Assembly: GCA_950022295.1 (NCBI GenBank)
Contig: OX465598.1
Span: 176,966,001-177,030,000, forward strand
From: Bromus sterilis
Taxonomy: Eukaryota > Streptophyta > Magnoliopsida > Poales > Poaceae
Length of the DNA stretch: 64,000 nt
Direction of reading: 5' to 3'
Each line of letters opens with the position of its first letter. Position 1 is the stretch's first letter. The notes under the pieces were generated by a model. It made no database searches, had not been told where the DNA came from, and saw only the letters and a list, made by a program, of their open reading frames with translations. A program made the translations under genes and the position numbers. This document shows positions 10,759 through 22,207 of the stretch, piece by piece.

Positions 10759-12094
10759 TTAGACTTTGTTCATAATGATTTTTGCACTAGTGAATAAACA
10801 ATTTTATTCTAAAGTGTGCTCCCACTTAAATCAATATCTCTCAAAATTGATTATGAGTGATTCAAGATCCAAATATCAATACAACGCCATAGAATCATCA
10901 TCTCATGACGAGGATTTTGATTTGGTAGGCCAACTTGCCGATCACATCTCTATGTGACTCTTGTTCATCTTTCGATGCGTGTGTTCCGAGCTCAGGACGA
11001 TCCTGCCATGAACGTCAAGACAACCAAGTGATCCTGCTGCGAGGTCTGACCTCACCCGCCTTACATTTCTCCAATCGTTCGTACCCATGCATCCATGGCG
11101 CACCCCGAGAGTATAGATGCTGTGACGGCGCTACACTTGGGAGAACACTAACTACTTGATATTTTAAGTGAGAGATCACCCTAATAAAAAGCGACTACCG
11201 CGCAATCAAGAAGGGTGCAACATAAGGGATAAACATCCCATGCAATTCATAATAGCATGATATGGTATAGCCCCTTCTGACGGAGAAGTCAAGTATTTCT
11301 TCGTCTTTGGCATTTGCGTCGGAGTTCACCTTCGCGAAGATTGCCACCACCTTGTCGATGCACCAAATAATATTGCTATCTTTATAGCAAATGAATAAGT
11401 GCATTACCTAAGGTTGACACGCAGGTCATTAAAGTGACAATCATATGGCTCCAGCCATCATGCCGAATCATGACACGCAGGTCATGTTAATATATTTACA
11501 TTATATAGTCATCTCATACATAATCGAATTAATATGAGCTTTGCTATACCACATCACATGCACATCCTGCAAAAACAAGTTAGACGCCTCTAAACCGGTT
11601 TGTGCAAAATTTTATTTTACGTGGCTTCTAAGGTTTTGACTTAAACCGCAACTACCAACGTTTTATCATCAAGTATGATTATTCAAGTCACTAGATTAAC
11701 ATTGCGGGGTGTATGAAGCACGAGATAATAAAATCTCGAACCTCATACTGAACTTCGTCATACGCGTGATCCCCGTGCAGATCATATCTGCATTGCCCTT
11801 TAGTCTGCGAATTTCATCTTTCTTTTGACTATGGCGGAACCCAAAGAACTGATAGCACTTCGTTGATCAATCAGGATCGCGGATTGCCAGAACTTTGTAA
11901 AATTCCACCATGCTGTCTCGAGATCAGAAATACGCAAATTCTAGGGAAGCAATAAGAATATCGGGTAACAGATTTCATCTGCCACCCGCATAAATAATTT
12001 TCAGCAATAGATCTGATCTACTCCAAAATTATATTATGCAATACCCATACATCTCCATGTATTCTAGATCATAACATGCATCTACGCATAGCAC
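10759..12094 (-). other. Untranslated leader of the young Copia element
   Basis: It is 1336 bp between the primer site and the polyprotein start, AT-rich and without a recognisable protein. Small frames such as 10766-10957 are treated as chance. A long leader is usual for BARE/Angela-type elements and would hold packaging and dimerisation signals, which I cannot locate by eye. Confidence 0.8.
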
Positions 12095-12107
12095 GGCTCT
12101 GATACCA
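12095..12107 (-). other. Primer binding site, initiator tRNA-Met
   Basis: The minus strand reads TGGTATCAGAGCC, complementary to the 3' end of initiator tRNA-Met, one base after the 5' LTR end at 12109. Confidence 0.95.
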
Positions 12108-12108
12108 C

Positions 12109-14092
12109 TGTAGGGGAACGCAACAGAAAACAAAAATTTTCGGTATAGCGAGCACGCCCAGGACCACTATGGAGACGCATACAAGGTTTTGATCTGATCG
12201 TTACCGACTCGTAGCGCAGCGGGAAGTAGAGTCGATGAAGATCGTCGGTGCAGATCCCCGCAGCTAGGATTTACAACCTCCCAACCGCGAGAATGTATTC
12301 CCTCGTCTGCCCCACGAACAGCGCTCCGGGAGGCGGTCGGACAGTCCCTCGGACGATGTCACGGACAGCCCTTCGGGAGGACCCTCGAAACTCGATCTGT
12401 AACTCGGACAGCCCTTCGGGAGGACCCTCGAAACTCGATCTGTAACTCGGACAGCCCTTCGGGAGGCACACTCGAACTAAGATCGAAACAACGACCTCTC
12501 TACCAAGTTGCACACATACGGTGTCAGCTATCCAGCAGGGCTTCGCCGTCCAGAACTAGTTCCTGCCGGAACCCAGACAGCCTTTCGGCTCTACGAAACT
12601 CTTTCGTGTGAGGGAGAGAAGAAGCCAGATAATTGCATGGCATGTGATGAGAACTCAAGTGAGAGCTTGGATCAAGGATATGGGGCTGCCCTCACACCTC
12701 TATTTATAGGAAACCCAAGGGGGCTTTCTTGGCTCCCAAGTCCTTCTAGAAGGCTTTCCAAAAATATCTCAAGTAGTACTTTTTACTATTCATGACACCA
12801 CTTTTTCGCGTCCGAAAAATCCGAAAATATTTTTGTGGGTCTTAGAATAATTCCAACACCCACCAAAATGATTTTCGGCGCGTTCCGAAACAATTCCAGA
12901 TTAGTGATTTTCATCTGCGAAAAGCAACCTAAGCATTTCCGGCAGCTCCGAAATATTTCCGAAAAAAATATTTTAATCTTTTCTCCAGAAAAATTCCAGA
13001 AGTTACCAGAACAATTCTGGCACTCTCCAAAATTACCAGGTGCTCTCCGAAACCTTTTCGGCTTAGTGGTTTACCCCGAAACAACTTTTCGGTTTTCTCT
13101 CTCGGAACTTTTCCGCCGTCTCCGAAACCTTTCCGGTGACTTTATCTCAGACTCCCTGTCTAGTATTCAACAGATAGATGACCCTTAAGCGTGTGACCCT
13201 GTAGGTTCGATGAAGTATAGACATGACCGGAACACTTTCCGATCAATGATCAATAGCGGAACCGAGGACATCCATATTGATCCCTATACCCATACGAAGA
13301 ATTATTCGAGTGAACCTTTAGTTGCTGTGTGCTATTCCTGTTGCTTCGCGATATATTACAAATACCCGAGGTGAGACTTATTGGCATCCCCGTGAATCAA
13401 CAACTTGTCCACTATGCCGGTTACCTCGTTCCTGGTATTGTTCTCTTTTCTCGTTCCCGCGTTCCGGCATCCCTGTGATCAAATCACACTGTGTCTGGCC
13501 AGACGATGGTGGATACCGTAACACCGAGAGGGCCCTAAGAATATCTCTCCAACGACGGAGGAGCAAATCCCAATCTCGAGCTACCTAGTTCCTTGTCATA
13601 CTTTTCCGTGAACCCGCAAGCTGCCGTAATAGCCACCCTTTTACAGATGACGTTTAACAAAACCCCAAAGTTCACGAAGCAAGTACGAAGGAACTCGATA
13701 CTCTCATGGTCTAAGGAATTATGCAAACGCACAACTTTCTCTGTGTTATTAACCATTAACTTGTGACGAATGTATCTCATAGCATAACATCAATTCGGGT
13801 CGATTCAACACAAATGTTCTTCTAACATTGTGCCCTCAACATTGCCGGCATAGACATGCCCATGATCAGGAAAACAGGATCATCATGCAATACATGAGCC
13901 AGTCTTAGAGGCATGACTAGGAATACATTTTACTGTTTATTATACCACACGTGCACATGAGTTTCCCTCCGAGCCTCGTGGATATTGCAGACTCGAGAAT
14001 CATTGCAGTTATAGCATGGAACATAAACATTCATTACAAACTCGGAGATACAAAATAACTGTTATTACTGCCTCTAGGGCATATCTCCTACA
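12109..14092 (-). repeat. 5' LTR of the young Copia element (1984 bp)
   Basis: It aligns with 4751-6734 at a constant offset of 7358 with no gap and no mismatch seen. The TATA box lies at 12699-12708 and the tandem repeat at 12362-12466. It abuts the second copy of the 370-bp target repeat at 14093. Confidence 0.97.
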
Positions 14093-14462
14093 GATGGGAG
14101 GAACTGGCTGAGGGCCCTGACTTGCGCCAATGCTTCCACGGAGGTATGGAGGCCGTTGGGAGTGGGGATACGAGGAGTCCCGCCACACCGATCGTGGGCT
14201 AGGCCCCTGCTCGGTTCCGGAACTGCACCCCCTAGGCATGCGGGAGAACGATGAGAGGAGCCAGCACCATTGGTGAAGGGGTGATCGTCGAGGGGCGTCA
14301 TTCCCTGCGGCGGCTCGTCGGGATGAGCCGCACGCTTCTCGGCGACGATATGGGCGTTCCTCTCCTCCTCTCGGCGGCGCCAGACGGGTGTTCTTCGGGA
14401 AGAGGGGGTGCTGTGAGGCTGCCTGTCCCGCAATGCCCACCGACGTGTTCCTGGGGTGGAGC
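14093..14462. repeat. 370-bp direct repeat, copy 2, abutting the Copia right end
   Basis: Identical to 4381-4750 at offset 9712, starting at the base after the Copia LTR end. It continues without break into unique Tat gag (accaccagcagg). The intact pre-insertion target was therefore the sequence ending at 4380, then one copy, then the sequence from 14463. Confidence 0.97.
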
Positions 14463-14735
14463 ACCACCAGCAGGTCGTTCACCCTCGGAGGCAGTCCCGA
14501 CCCCTTCTCGCACGCGCGGCGAGTGGTCACTTCTGGCTCGGCGGCGGGAGAGTGTTTCCATGGCGGAGAGGCCTCCATCGATGTCGTGGGTGAGCTCGCG
14601 TGTGTCTTTGGGCTGACATTGCGAGATCGGCTTGACTATGAACTCGATGCAGAGATGACGAAGAACTCCAGTTGACGTGCGTGCGGTGCCCTCCTTCTAG
14701 CGCCTGCGATCCTGTGGGTGTGATGTTCTCGGACG
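14463..14735 (-). pseudogene. Tat-type Gypsy gag, 5' portion
   Basis: GC-rich minus-strand sequence continuous with the gag at 4750-3380 once the Copia and one 370-bp copy are set aside. Two frames are open across it (from 14578 and from 14561), both with Arg/Ser/Pro-rich composition, so I cannot say which is the real gag frame. The stretch around 14700 (minus strand ggcgctagaaggagggc) resembles the post-LTR region of Tat elements and may hold the primer site. Confidence 0.5.
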
Positions 14736-15340
14736 CGCACACGAAACACTATGGAGCTCGTCGGCGTTAGGACACGCTGGGGTTTACCTAGGTTTGGTCT
14801 ATCTAGAGACTAAAAGCCTTTCTTCTGCTTGTCGTGGTTTCTTGGTAAAGATTACATTGCTCGGAGTTCTTTCCAGGAGGAAAATGGCAGCTCCCCGCGT
14901 AGCGATGTGTTCTCGAGCGATTGAAACCTTTTTTATGGTGGCCTAGGCCGCCCTTTTATAGATGAAGGGGGTCACCACAGTGGCACTTCCAGACAGGGCT
15001 CCTCCGGCGGTGGCTGGCGGGTGTCGATGTAGCGCCTCTTCCGGGAAGGATGTGTGCCGAGAGGCCGCCGCTCTTGTCGTGCTGTCGCGCGGGGTTATCG
15101 CACGTACGAGGAGCGAAGGGTGTGGAAGGTGTCGCTGCAGCCGCTGGCCCCCTAGGCCAGGGAGCAGCGCATTAAATGTGCTTTGGAACATTCCACAGGT
15201 GGTGGGACCGCGCCTTTCCCCCGCCGCTTAAGGAAGGCAATGGCTAGGCCCCTTTCCGGAAGGCGCCGTAGCGGGACTTTTCTGAATGAATCGACGGTGT
15301 TTGATGTGGGACCTTCTCCGGATGGGCGGTGAGTTTTTCC
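14736..15340 (-). repeat. Partial LTR of the minus-strand Tat element
   Basis: The minus strand has TATAAAAGG at 14952-14960, followed by typical GC-balanced U5-like sequence toward 14736. The upstream part (15340-15240) looks like truncated U3. No TG start can be placed, because the sequence changes to plus-strand protease coding at about 15340. No coding content is seen; minor ORFs in this stretch look spurious. Confidence 0.5.
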
Positions 15341-15780
15341 GGGTTGACGGAGCGAGCTCCTTCTCTCCGACGATCCTCTTTCGCGACAACATGATCAAGC
15401 TCAGCATCAGCGAGAGTGAGCTGCAGCCCAGCCGGACCACATTCCATGGCATTGTGCCCGGCCTCTCATGCACTCCTTTGGGCTGCATTCGATTGGACGT
15501 TGTGTTCGGCACCGAAGAGAATTTACGTCGCGAGCCGATCTGGTTCGAGGTGGCCGATCTGAGCAGCCCATACCACCTTCTGATCAGATTGTCGGAAATC
15601 TCCAAGTTCATGCCGAATGTTTACCATCCATACCTGAAGATGAAGCTCCTGGGGCTGAATGGCATGATCACTGTGTGCGGCGACTACAAGAAGTCCCTTG
15701 AGTGCTCATCTGCCGGTTTCAAGCTTGTCGATTCCCTGGTCATCGATGCAGAGCGGCGTCAGCTCGACAAGGTGGTATAA
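15341..15780 (+). pseudogene. Tat pol: aspartic protease C-terminal part
   Basis: The frame runs from about 15286 to a TAA at 15778. It reads VDGASSFSPTILFRDNMIKL, then a FHGIVPG...LGCIRLDVVFGT segment and KFMPNVYHPYLKMKLLG, matching the retroviral-like protease region of Tat polyproteins. The catalytic D-(S/T)-G itself is not preserved; the sequence begins at or just after it, as DGAS. The first 20 residues of the frame come from the neighbouring LTR-like sequence. The next 180 bp (15781-15967) continue toward reverse transcriptase with several stops. Confidence 0.75.
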
Positions 15781-15967
15781 ATGGCTCAATCTTTGATCAA
15801 AGAACCCCTACCGATTGGGAACAACAAGAGGTCGGACGATGAGACCCAGTTTCAAGAGGCCAAGGAAAGGAAGAGGATTGCTCTAGATCCCTCCGACCCA
15901 GGCAAGTGCGTGGTTGTCGGAGCCTGACTGAGCACCAAATAGGAAAGAGAGGTCGTCGAGTTCCTCC

Positions 15968-16709
15968 GTGAGAACAGGGACTTCTTTGCATGGTCTCCAT
16001 AGACATGCCTGGAGTCCCAAAGGAACTAGCCGAGCACAAGCTTACCATTCGGCCAGGCTCCAAGCCGGTCAAGCAACCTCTTCAACGTTTTTCCGAAAAC
16101 AAGAGAAGAGCAATCGGCGAAGAGATCTCCAAGCTACTCACATCCGGTTTCATCATGGAAGTGTTCTATCCAGACTAGTTGGAAATCCCAGTTCTTGTTA
16201 TGAAGAAGAATGGGACCTGGAGCATGTGTATCGACTACACTTGCCTAAATAAGGCATGCCCCAAGGATCCTTTTGCTCTGCCCCGTAACGACCAAGTCAT
16301 TGAATCTACGGCTGGCTGTGAGTTTTTATCTTTTCTGGATGCCACTACTGGATATCACCAGATCAAACTTGCCCTTGAGGATCAAATAAAAACTGCATTT
16401 ATCACCCCTTTCGGGGCTTATTGCTATCTCACCATGCCTTTTGGTCTGAAAAATGGTTCCGGAACTTATCAGCGCACCATGAAGCGATGTGTACGACCTC
16501 AGCTCGGCCGGAATATTCACGTTTATGTGGATGATCTGGTCGTCAAGAAAGTTCAGCGGGAGACCTTGCTGGCCAATCTAAAGGACACATTTGCCAATCT
16601 GCGCACGTACAAGATCAAGCTCAATCCAGAGAAGTGGGTATTCAGCGTTCCAACGGGCAAGCCTCTCGGAGTCCTTGTGCCCGAGCGAGGCATCGAGTGC
16701 AACCCTTAG
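15968..16709 (+). pseudogene. Tat pol: reverse transcriptase
   Basis: It begins with the conserved DMPGVPKELAEHKLTIRPGS region and has the RT finger and palm blocks: KKNGTWSMCIDYTCLNKACP, FLDATTGYHQIKLALEDQ, AFITPFGAYCYLTMPFGL and the catalytic YVDD in IHVYVDDLVVKK. A TAG at 16177 stands where the family has Trp (PDW), and another at 16707 ends the frame. Both would block a functional polyprotein. Related domains lie on either side in the same orientation. Confidence 0.9.
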
Positions 16710-17375
16710 AGATTGCATCAATCAAGAGGATGAGCAAGCCAGGAAACCTCAAGGATGTCCATAAGTTCACCGGATGCCTGGCGTCGCTTAGCCGATTCCT
16801 CAGTCGGCTAGGAGAAAAGGCAATGCCTCTATACGAGCTGATGAAGAAGACAAATAAATTCACCTAGACCCGGCAAGAGGATGAAGAGTTCAAGGAACTC
16901 AAGCTTATGCTTTCTACTGTTCCAGTGCTAGCTACGCCGATTGGAAAAGAGCCAATGATGTTGAACATCGTAGCCACCACTCTGGTGATTAGCATTGTGA
17001 TGGTGGTTGAGCATCCTGAAAAGGACAAAGCATACTCGGTCCAGAAACCAGTATATTATGTTAGTGAGTTCTCTCAATCTCTAAGTAAAACTACCCCCAC
17101 TATCAGAAGATGTGCTATGGCGTGTACATGGAGGCAAAAAGATTGAAACTATATTTCAGGCGCATCCGATCAGAGTCGCCAGCTCGGCACCACTGGCAGA
17201 GATCATAGGCAATCGAGATGCATCTGGCTGAGTGGCAAAATGGGCCATTGAGATTGCAAACCATGGCATCAAGTATGAGCCGCGCACTTCAATCATGTCC
17301 TAGGCACTGGCAGATTTCCTCGTAGATTGGGCTGAAACTCAGTATGAGCCACCCTATCCAGACTCATATTTCTAG
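16710..17375 (+). pseudogene. Tat pol: thumb/connection and first RNase H, broken
   Basis: Frame 16634-16867 covers the RT thumb (IASIKRMSKPGNLKDVHKFT, then LASLSRFLSRLGEKAMPLYE). Frame 16907-17146 covers the first RNase H (PVYYVSEFSQSLSKTTPTIR). TAG codons interrupt at 16866 and near 17302, and frames change at about 16710 and 17145. The order and content match Tat pol; function is lost. Confidence 0.75.
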
Positions 17376-18937
17376 CAAATGCAGTTTGATGGCTTCAAGA
17401 TGAAGTCCGGACTAGGGGCTGGAATTGTCCTCACTTCTACAAAAGGCAACAAGCTCAGATATGTGCTGCAAATCCACTTCGCCGCATCCAACAATGTGGT
17501 TGAATATGAAGCACTGGTCCATGGCGTTCGATTCGCAAAGGAAATTAGCATCCGGCGAATTCTGTGCTATGATGACTTCGATCTAGTGTTGCGGCAATGC
17601 ACTGGAAGCTGGGATGCAAAGGATGCAAACATGGCAAGCTATAGGTTCCTGGTCAAGCAACTGTGTGGTTTCTTTGAGGGTTGTGAATTCTATCACGTGC
17701 CCCGAGCTAATAATGATGCAGCAGACACACTCTCCAAGTTGGGGTCCACCAGGAAGCCCGTACCAGCAGGCGTTTCCCTAGAGCACATCAAGAAGCCATC
17801 CATCAAGACTTCCCCAGAATCAGAGTCTATCTTCATAACAGACGGCTTGAAGGTGACGGAGGAAGAAGTAGCAAAATCAGCGAAGAAGCCGATTCCGGCG
17901 GAGCACTCGGCCACACCAGGGGCTGCCGACTGCACACCAGGGGCTGATGTCGTTCGCTCGGGGACTGATGTGGTCATGCAACAAGCAATCGGCTCCAACT
18001 CCACCGAGCCGCCAACTGTGGGATCTAAAACACTTGTGCCAGCAGTAGCAGCCGTGCTGGTGGTAGTAACCGCTCCTTCTTGGGCGCAGCCTTTCCGTGA
18101 TTTCTTGGTTGATGGCACTCTACCCCAAGATGAAGTAGAAGCTCGACAAATCCAACGCCGATCTGGCGCATATACCATCATCAACAGCAAGCTAGTGCAC
18201 TGCATTGTCACTGGAGTTCTCCAGCGCTGCTTTGAAGAAGACAAGGGGCTGGACCTGCTGCGGGATATTCATCAAGGCCAATGTGGTCATCACACATCAG
18301 CTACAACAATAGTTGCCAAGGCTTTTTTCCATGGTTTTTATTGGACGACTTCACGAGCAGCAGCAGAAAACCTAGTGAAGCATTGCAATGACTGCCAGCG
18401 TTTCAAAGCCAAGAGCCATCAACCAGCTTCAACACTTAAAACCATCCCAATCACATGGCCCTTTGCAGTTTGGGAATTGAATATGGTCGGACCATTAAAG
18501 ACGGCTAGAGGTGGCATGGCACACCTTTTGGTTGCCGTTCACAAGTTAACCAAGTGGATCGAGGCAAGGCCGATAAAAAATTGGATGGGCCAACTGCAGT
18601 CAAGTTCATGGCACACATTGCAAGCAGATATGGGCTACCGCAGAGTAACATTACTGATAATGGCACAAATTTCACAAAAGGGGCATTGGCACAGTATGCA
18701 TCCGAGAAAGGCATTCGGCTAGATGTGGCATCCGTTGCTCACCCACAGTCAAATGGTCAACCAGAGCGAGCAAACGGCCTCATTTTGTCAGGTATTAAGC
18801 CTCGACTGGTCGAGCCACTTGCAAGAGAACCAGGAGCATGTATTGATGAGCTTCCAGTCGTGCACTGGAGTTTGTGCACCACACCAAACCGTTCAACCGG
18901 GTTTAATCAATTTTTCCTCGTGTATGGCGCAGAGGCA
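17376..18937 (+). pseudogene. Tat pol: archaeal-type RNase H and integrase, truncated
   Basis: The frame 17379-18722 opens MQFDGFKMKSGLGAGIVL, the second RNase H, after a TAG that stands where the family has Trp. Its C-terminal motif FYHVPRANNDAADTLSKLGS is clear. A variable linker follows, then the integrase finger (HQGQCGHH...HCNDCQRFKAKSH) and WELNMVGPLKTARGG, where the first catalytic Asp of the usual DIVGP is altered. A frameshift at about 18560-18600 moves the rest to frame 18554-18985, which has ITDNGTNF and HPQSNGQPERAN. The reading stops at VYGAEA, where the 18938 LTR is inserted. Confidence 0.88.
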
Positions 18938-20059
18938 TGTGACACCCTGGATTTTGGAACATTCTTTTTCCAAAAACTTTTCTGATTTATTTCTGCATTT
19001 GCTAGTTGATTTGATTTTGAGCAACTCTTTGGACTTGAAACTTGAGCATATTTTATGTCCTTTCTCAAGTGACCCATGATTTCCTAAACCCTTTCCAATG
19101 ATCATCCTTTGATCCATCCCATCCAAGCCACATTTTTATTCCAGCCATATATTCCTTTTCCAATAAATGAAATATTCCCTTTATTTTAGGATTGTGAATC
19201 AACCCCTATTTATATGGCTCCATAAATCCCCAAATAATTCCCACATATCCTTCACACAATATCTTTCCAAAATCTCCAAAAAGATTGCATGGCCCAAGTG
19301 GATTTTTCCTCCAGAGAAATTCATTTGTCCGTGGGGCAGAATAGCACTTTGTGAAGGAAGTGTTATTTATCCTTATCCATTGCTAGTGAAACATTTTGTG
19401 CATGCTCTTGTGATCATATCATGAGCGTATGCCAAATTTCAGCCTCAGGGGACTTGCCAAACTCCATACGAAAATTCCCAAAGTTTGGATGCAGCAAGGG
19501 GGCATTCCGAAGCAAGTTCATTATAGGAGAACCCATTTGCTCGGAAACTTTTGGCACATGATCCCACACCCAAATAACTCCACTAAGCCAAGTTTTAGCC
19601 AAATCCAACCACCCATGTGAGGGGATCACCAAGATCAAGTTTCTGGCAAGCAGGATACCTTGTGAATCAAGTACTAGCTAGAAACCTCCCAAACCCTGAA
19701 ACTTTGCACACCTATGCAAACCCTCAAATAACCTCACTCCACCAAATTTTAGCCAATTACATCAAGCCTAGAGGATGCTAGCGTCAACAATGCATTTCTG
19801 GTCAGTTTGGGCATATACAAAGGAAGTGTAATATTTATTTGGCCAAATGATCTCAAACTTTCCACAATGCTAGTCCCTCCAACCCCAAAGCCCTTTGACA
19901 ACATGCCATCCACCCACTGTTAACCAGTTGACCCTAGCTTGCCTCCCATGTTTGCAACAACGAACTTCTCCTTGAAGTAGAGGTCACCCTGTAGCTTCCC
20001 CTTGACCAGTCAAGCCCACATCAATAATCAACAGTCAAAGGAGCACATGCTAGACAAGC

Positions 20060-20935
20060 TTGGCCAAGCCTTATCCCCTCAGGTGCACCAGTTTGCTTGG
20101 TGAGCACACCCGTGGCATGCCTTTGGCGCGCTCTGCCCGTACCCGAGCCCCCGGGGCACGCCATCCACGCGATGCAGCTCGCCCGCGTCCTCTTTCCCGT
20201 GCTGTAGCTCGTCGCCAAACGAATCCGATGAGCACAGTGCGCCCCGACCCGTCCCCATCGCCATGGCCTCTACCCCTCGGCTCCTTGTGCACTGCTCGCT
20301 CGTGAACACACCCAACTCCTCCTCTAACCCTCTCGAGCGCGCCACCTCACCCCTAGCTGCTACATCGCGGTTCCTGCATCTCCACGGCGGCGTCCGAGCC
20401 GAGCACCTCGCCCCCTCTATTTAAAATTGTCCCTAACATCGCCTATCTCCACCAGCCACCCCACCGTCCCTTCAATCGACCCCCAGGTATAGCATTGGAG
20501 GCCCGCGACCTTCTCATCCTTCTCTCCGGTGAGCATGTCGTTGTGTGGCTGCAGTCGCCTTGAGCCCGCTCTGGTGAAACCCTAGCGAAACAAACCCACC
20601 ATTCGACTCCTATCGACCCCCTTGTGCTTCCCAAACGTCCTCCCACTTGGATTCTTACCGGAAACCTCACCGGAGCCAAAGACCTCATCGACATGCGTGG
20701 TGCCCGCCGCCGCAAAGAAGCTAACGTCAACTCTAGACTATCATTCGTGGATCTGTGGGTACGGGCGAGGTCGCCATCGACTCCCCGATCTAGTCGCACC
20801 CTTGCCTCCCCGAGCCAAGGTCTCTCGCCGGTGAGCTCGACGCCGGTGAGCTCTCTGCTATATCTCCCCTTCCTCTCTCCAGTCATATGACAGGGTGGCC
20901 CCACCTATCATAGACTCAACCCCACCCGAAGGGGT
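20060..20935 (+). promoter_or_regulatory. GC-rich exon-like block with TATA-like site and splice donor in the LTR
   Basis: A CpG- and pyrimidine-rich block contains TCTATTTAAAATTG at about 20414 and ends in GGGGTAAGTG, a full consensus 5' splice site at 20934, where base composition turns AT-rich. The same layout recurs in four other long LTRs of this window. That it is transcribed or spliced is inference. Confidence 0.35.
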
Positions 20936-22207
20936 AAGTGAGTGGAGACGTATCTGTGAAATACGTCTTCAACGTCACACCCCTGGGAATTTCTAGAAAT
21001 CAATTTAAAATGATTATTCTGACCCATCTTTGACCATCAATATCTTTTATTCTATAAGTCCAAATGAGTTTAATATTTTTGCATTATTTTTCTCTTGATC
21101 TCCTCTTTAATATGGTATAATTTTCATGCCATGTTGTTCTGTTTAGATTTGCTCCTTAAAAGAAAACCTTTTATGTGACAATTTCTTTTGCTATTAAAAA
21201 AAATCTTCGTAGGGGTTTATTTGTTTTGAAGACCAGGAGTATTTCACACTCCTCTGGTGAAAGGAAAGCCACAACTTCTTTTGCAACTTCATACAGCTTT
21301 GACGTGGTTTACAACTTGCGTTAACTTACGGAAAATAAGATGATCACTCTCGTTATGCTTGCATTGTTAGGATGATGCCGTTACTATGATATGAACGCAT
21401 GCATTATGTCCCCTGGCATGATTTTGATCTTGACATGATGCACATGAGTATAGTTAGATTCATCTTGCTCATCTTGACATGACTAAGTTAATCATCGAAT
21501 ATGCTTTCAATTATGATGTGACCGTAACCGTACCTTGGATTGTTCTACAAGCATTGCTATTACATGGACGTAGAATTTCATGTTGCACCTAATAATTTAT
21601 TATGCATTGGGATACATGCTTTGTGACAAGTTGATCATGTGCCACCGAACCGAACTTATCAGTGCAGCCACACTCGCATGTATGGGAGGGCCTTGGCTTG
21701 GTCTATCAGTGTGCTCTCTTATGCGTATCACATGGGTGGGAAAGCTATGCACGCGCGGTTTTATACCCTGGCCCGCTAATTGGCGATAGTCTTGAGAGCC
21801 AGTTTGGTTATATTTGGATCCCGTCTCCGTTTAGGACAATGTTGGTTGCCATGCAATGGCAGGTGTGTCCTGAGGACACGGGGCTACCGAAGGCATGGCT
21901 TGCGAAGCATGTCGGGTCATATGGTAAGGGACGCACGCGGTAGAACGGTCTCGTTGGAGAAGTCCTAGTCCACTCCTATAGTACGAGTTTCGAGGTTCCT
22001 ATGGGAAAATTGCCAAGGTGCTGGATGGAGGAAGAACTCCATAGCATGGGTAAAGTGCACGACCTCTCCAGAGGGTATGACTCTATTCGAATAGCCGAGT
22101 CCACGGTATTGTACACATTTCATACTAGGTCACACTATGGATCAACGTTAACCCGGTTTGATGATCGTGCTAATGTGGTGGTCGTGTGAAGACCCGTATA
22201 AGTTATT

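Larger units (their letters stand above)
4751..14092 (-). mobile_element. Complete young Copia retrotransposon (Angela/BARE-like), 9342 bp
   Basis: Two LTRs (4751-6734 and 12109-14092, each 1984 bp, constant offset 7358) enclose a primer site for initiator tRNA-Met, a 1.3-kb leader, one open gag-pol frame and a polypurine tract, all on the minus strand. LTR ends are TGTAGG and CCTACA. I see no difference between the LTRs by eye, and every minor ORF in one is identical in the other, so insertion was recent. With an intact ORF and all cis signals it is a candidate autonomous element. The flanks are not a 5-bp duplication: 370 bp of the target is present on both sides. Confidence 0.97.
3380..15340 (-). 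mobile_element. Tat-type Ty3/Gypsy fragment (LTR, leader and gag), split by a young Copia element
   Basis: Minus-strand order: an LTR-like stretch with TATAAAAGG (about 15340-14736), gag 5' part (14735-14463), then after the Copia insertion gag continues 4750-3380. The left end is cut by the Athila-type LTR at 3379. At about 15340 the LTR side joins plus-strand Tat pol, so either two insertions abut here or an inversion has occurred. The gag matches the Tat style seen again at 26320-26781. No pol of this orientation is visible. Confidence 0.7.
15341..18937 (+). mobile_element. Decayed Tat-type Ty3/Gypsy pol fragment
   Basis: Protease, reverse transcriptase, RNase H, a second (archaeal-type) RNase H and integrase follow in the Ty3/Gypsy order on the plus strand. 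The second RNase H domain before integrase is a hallmark of the Tat lineage. Its left edge joins the minus-strand Tat LTR. Its right edge is cut in the integrase by the 4.0-kb LTR that starts at 18938. Confidence 0.85.
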
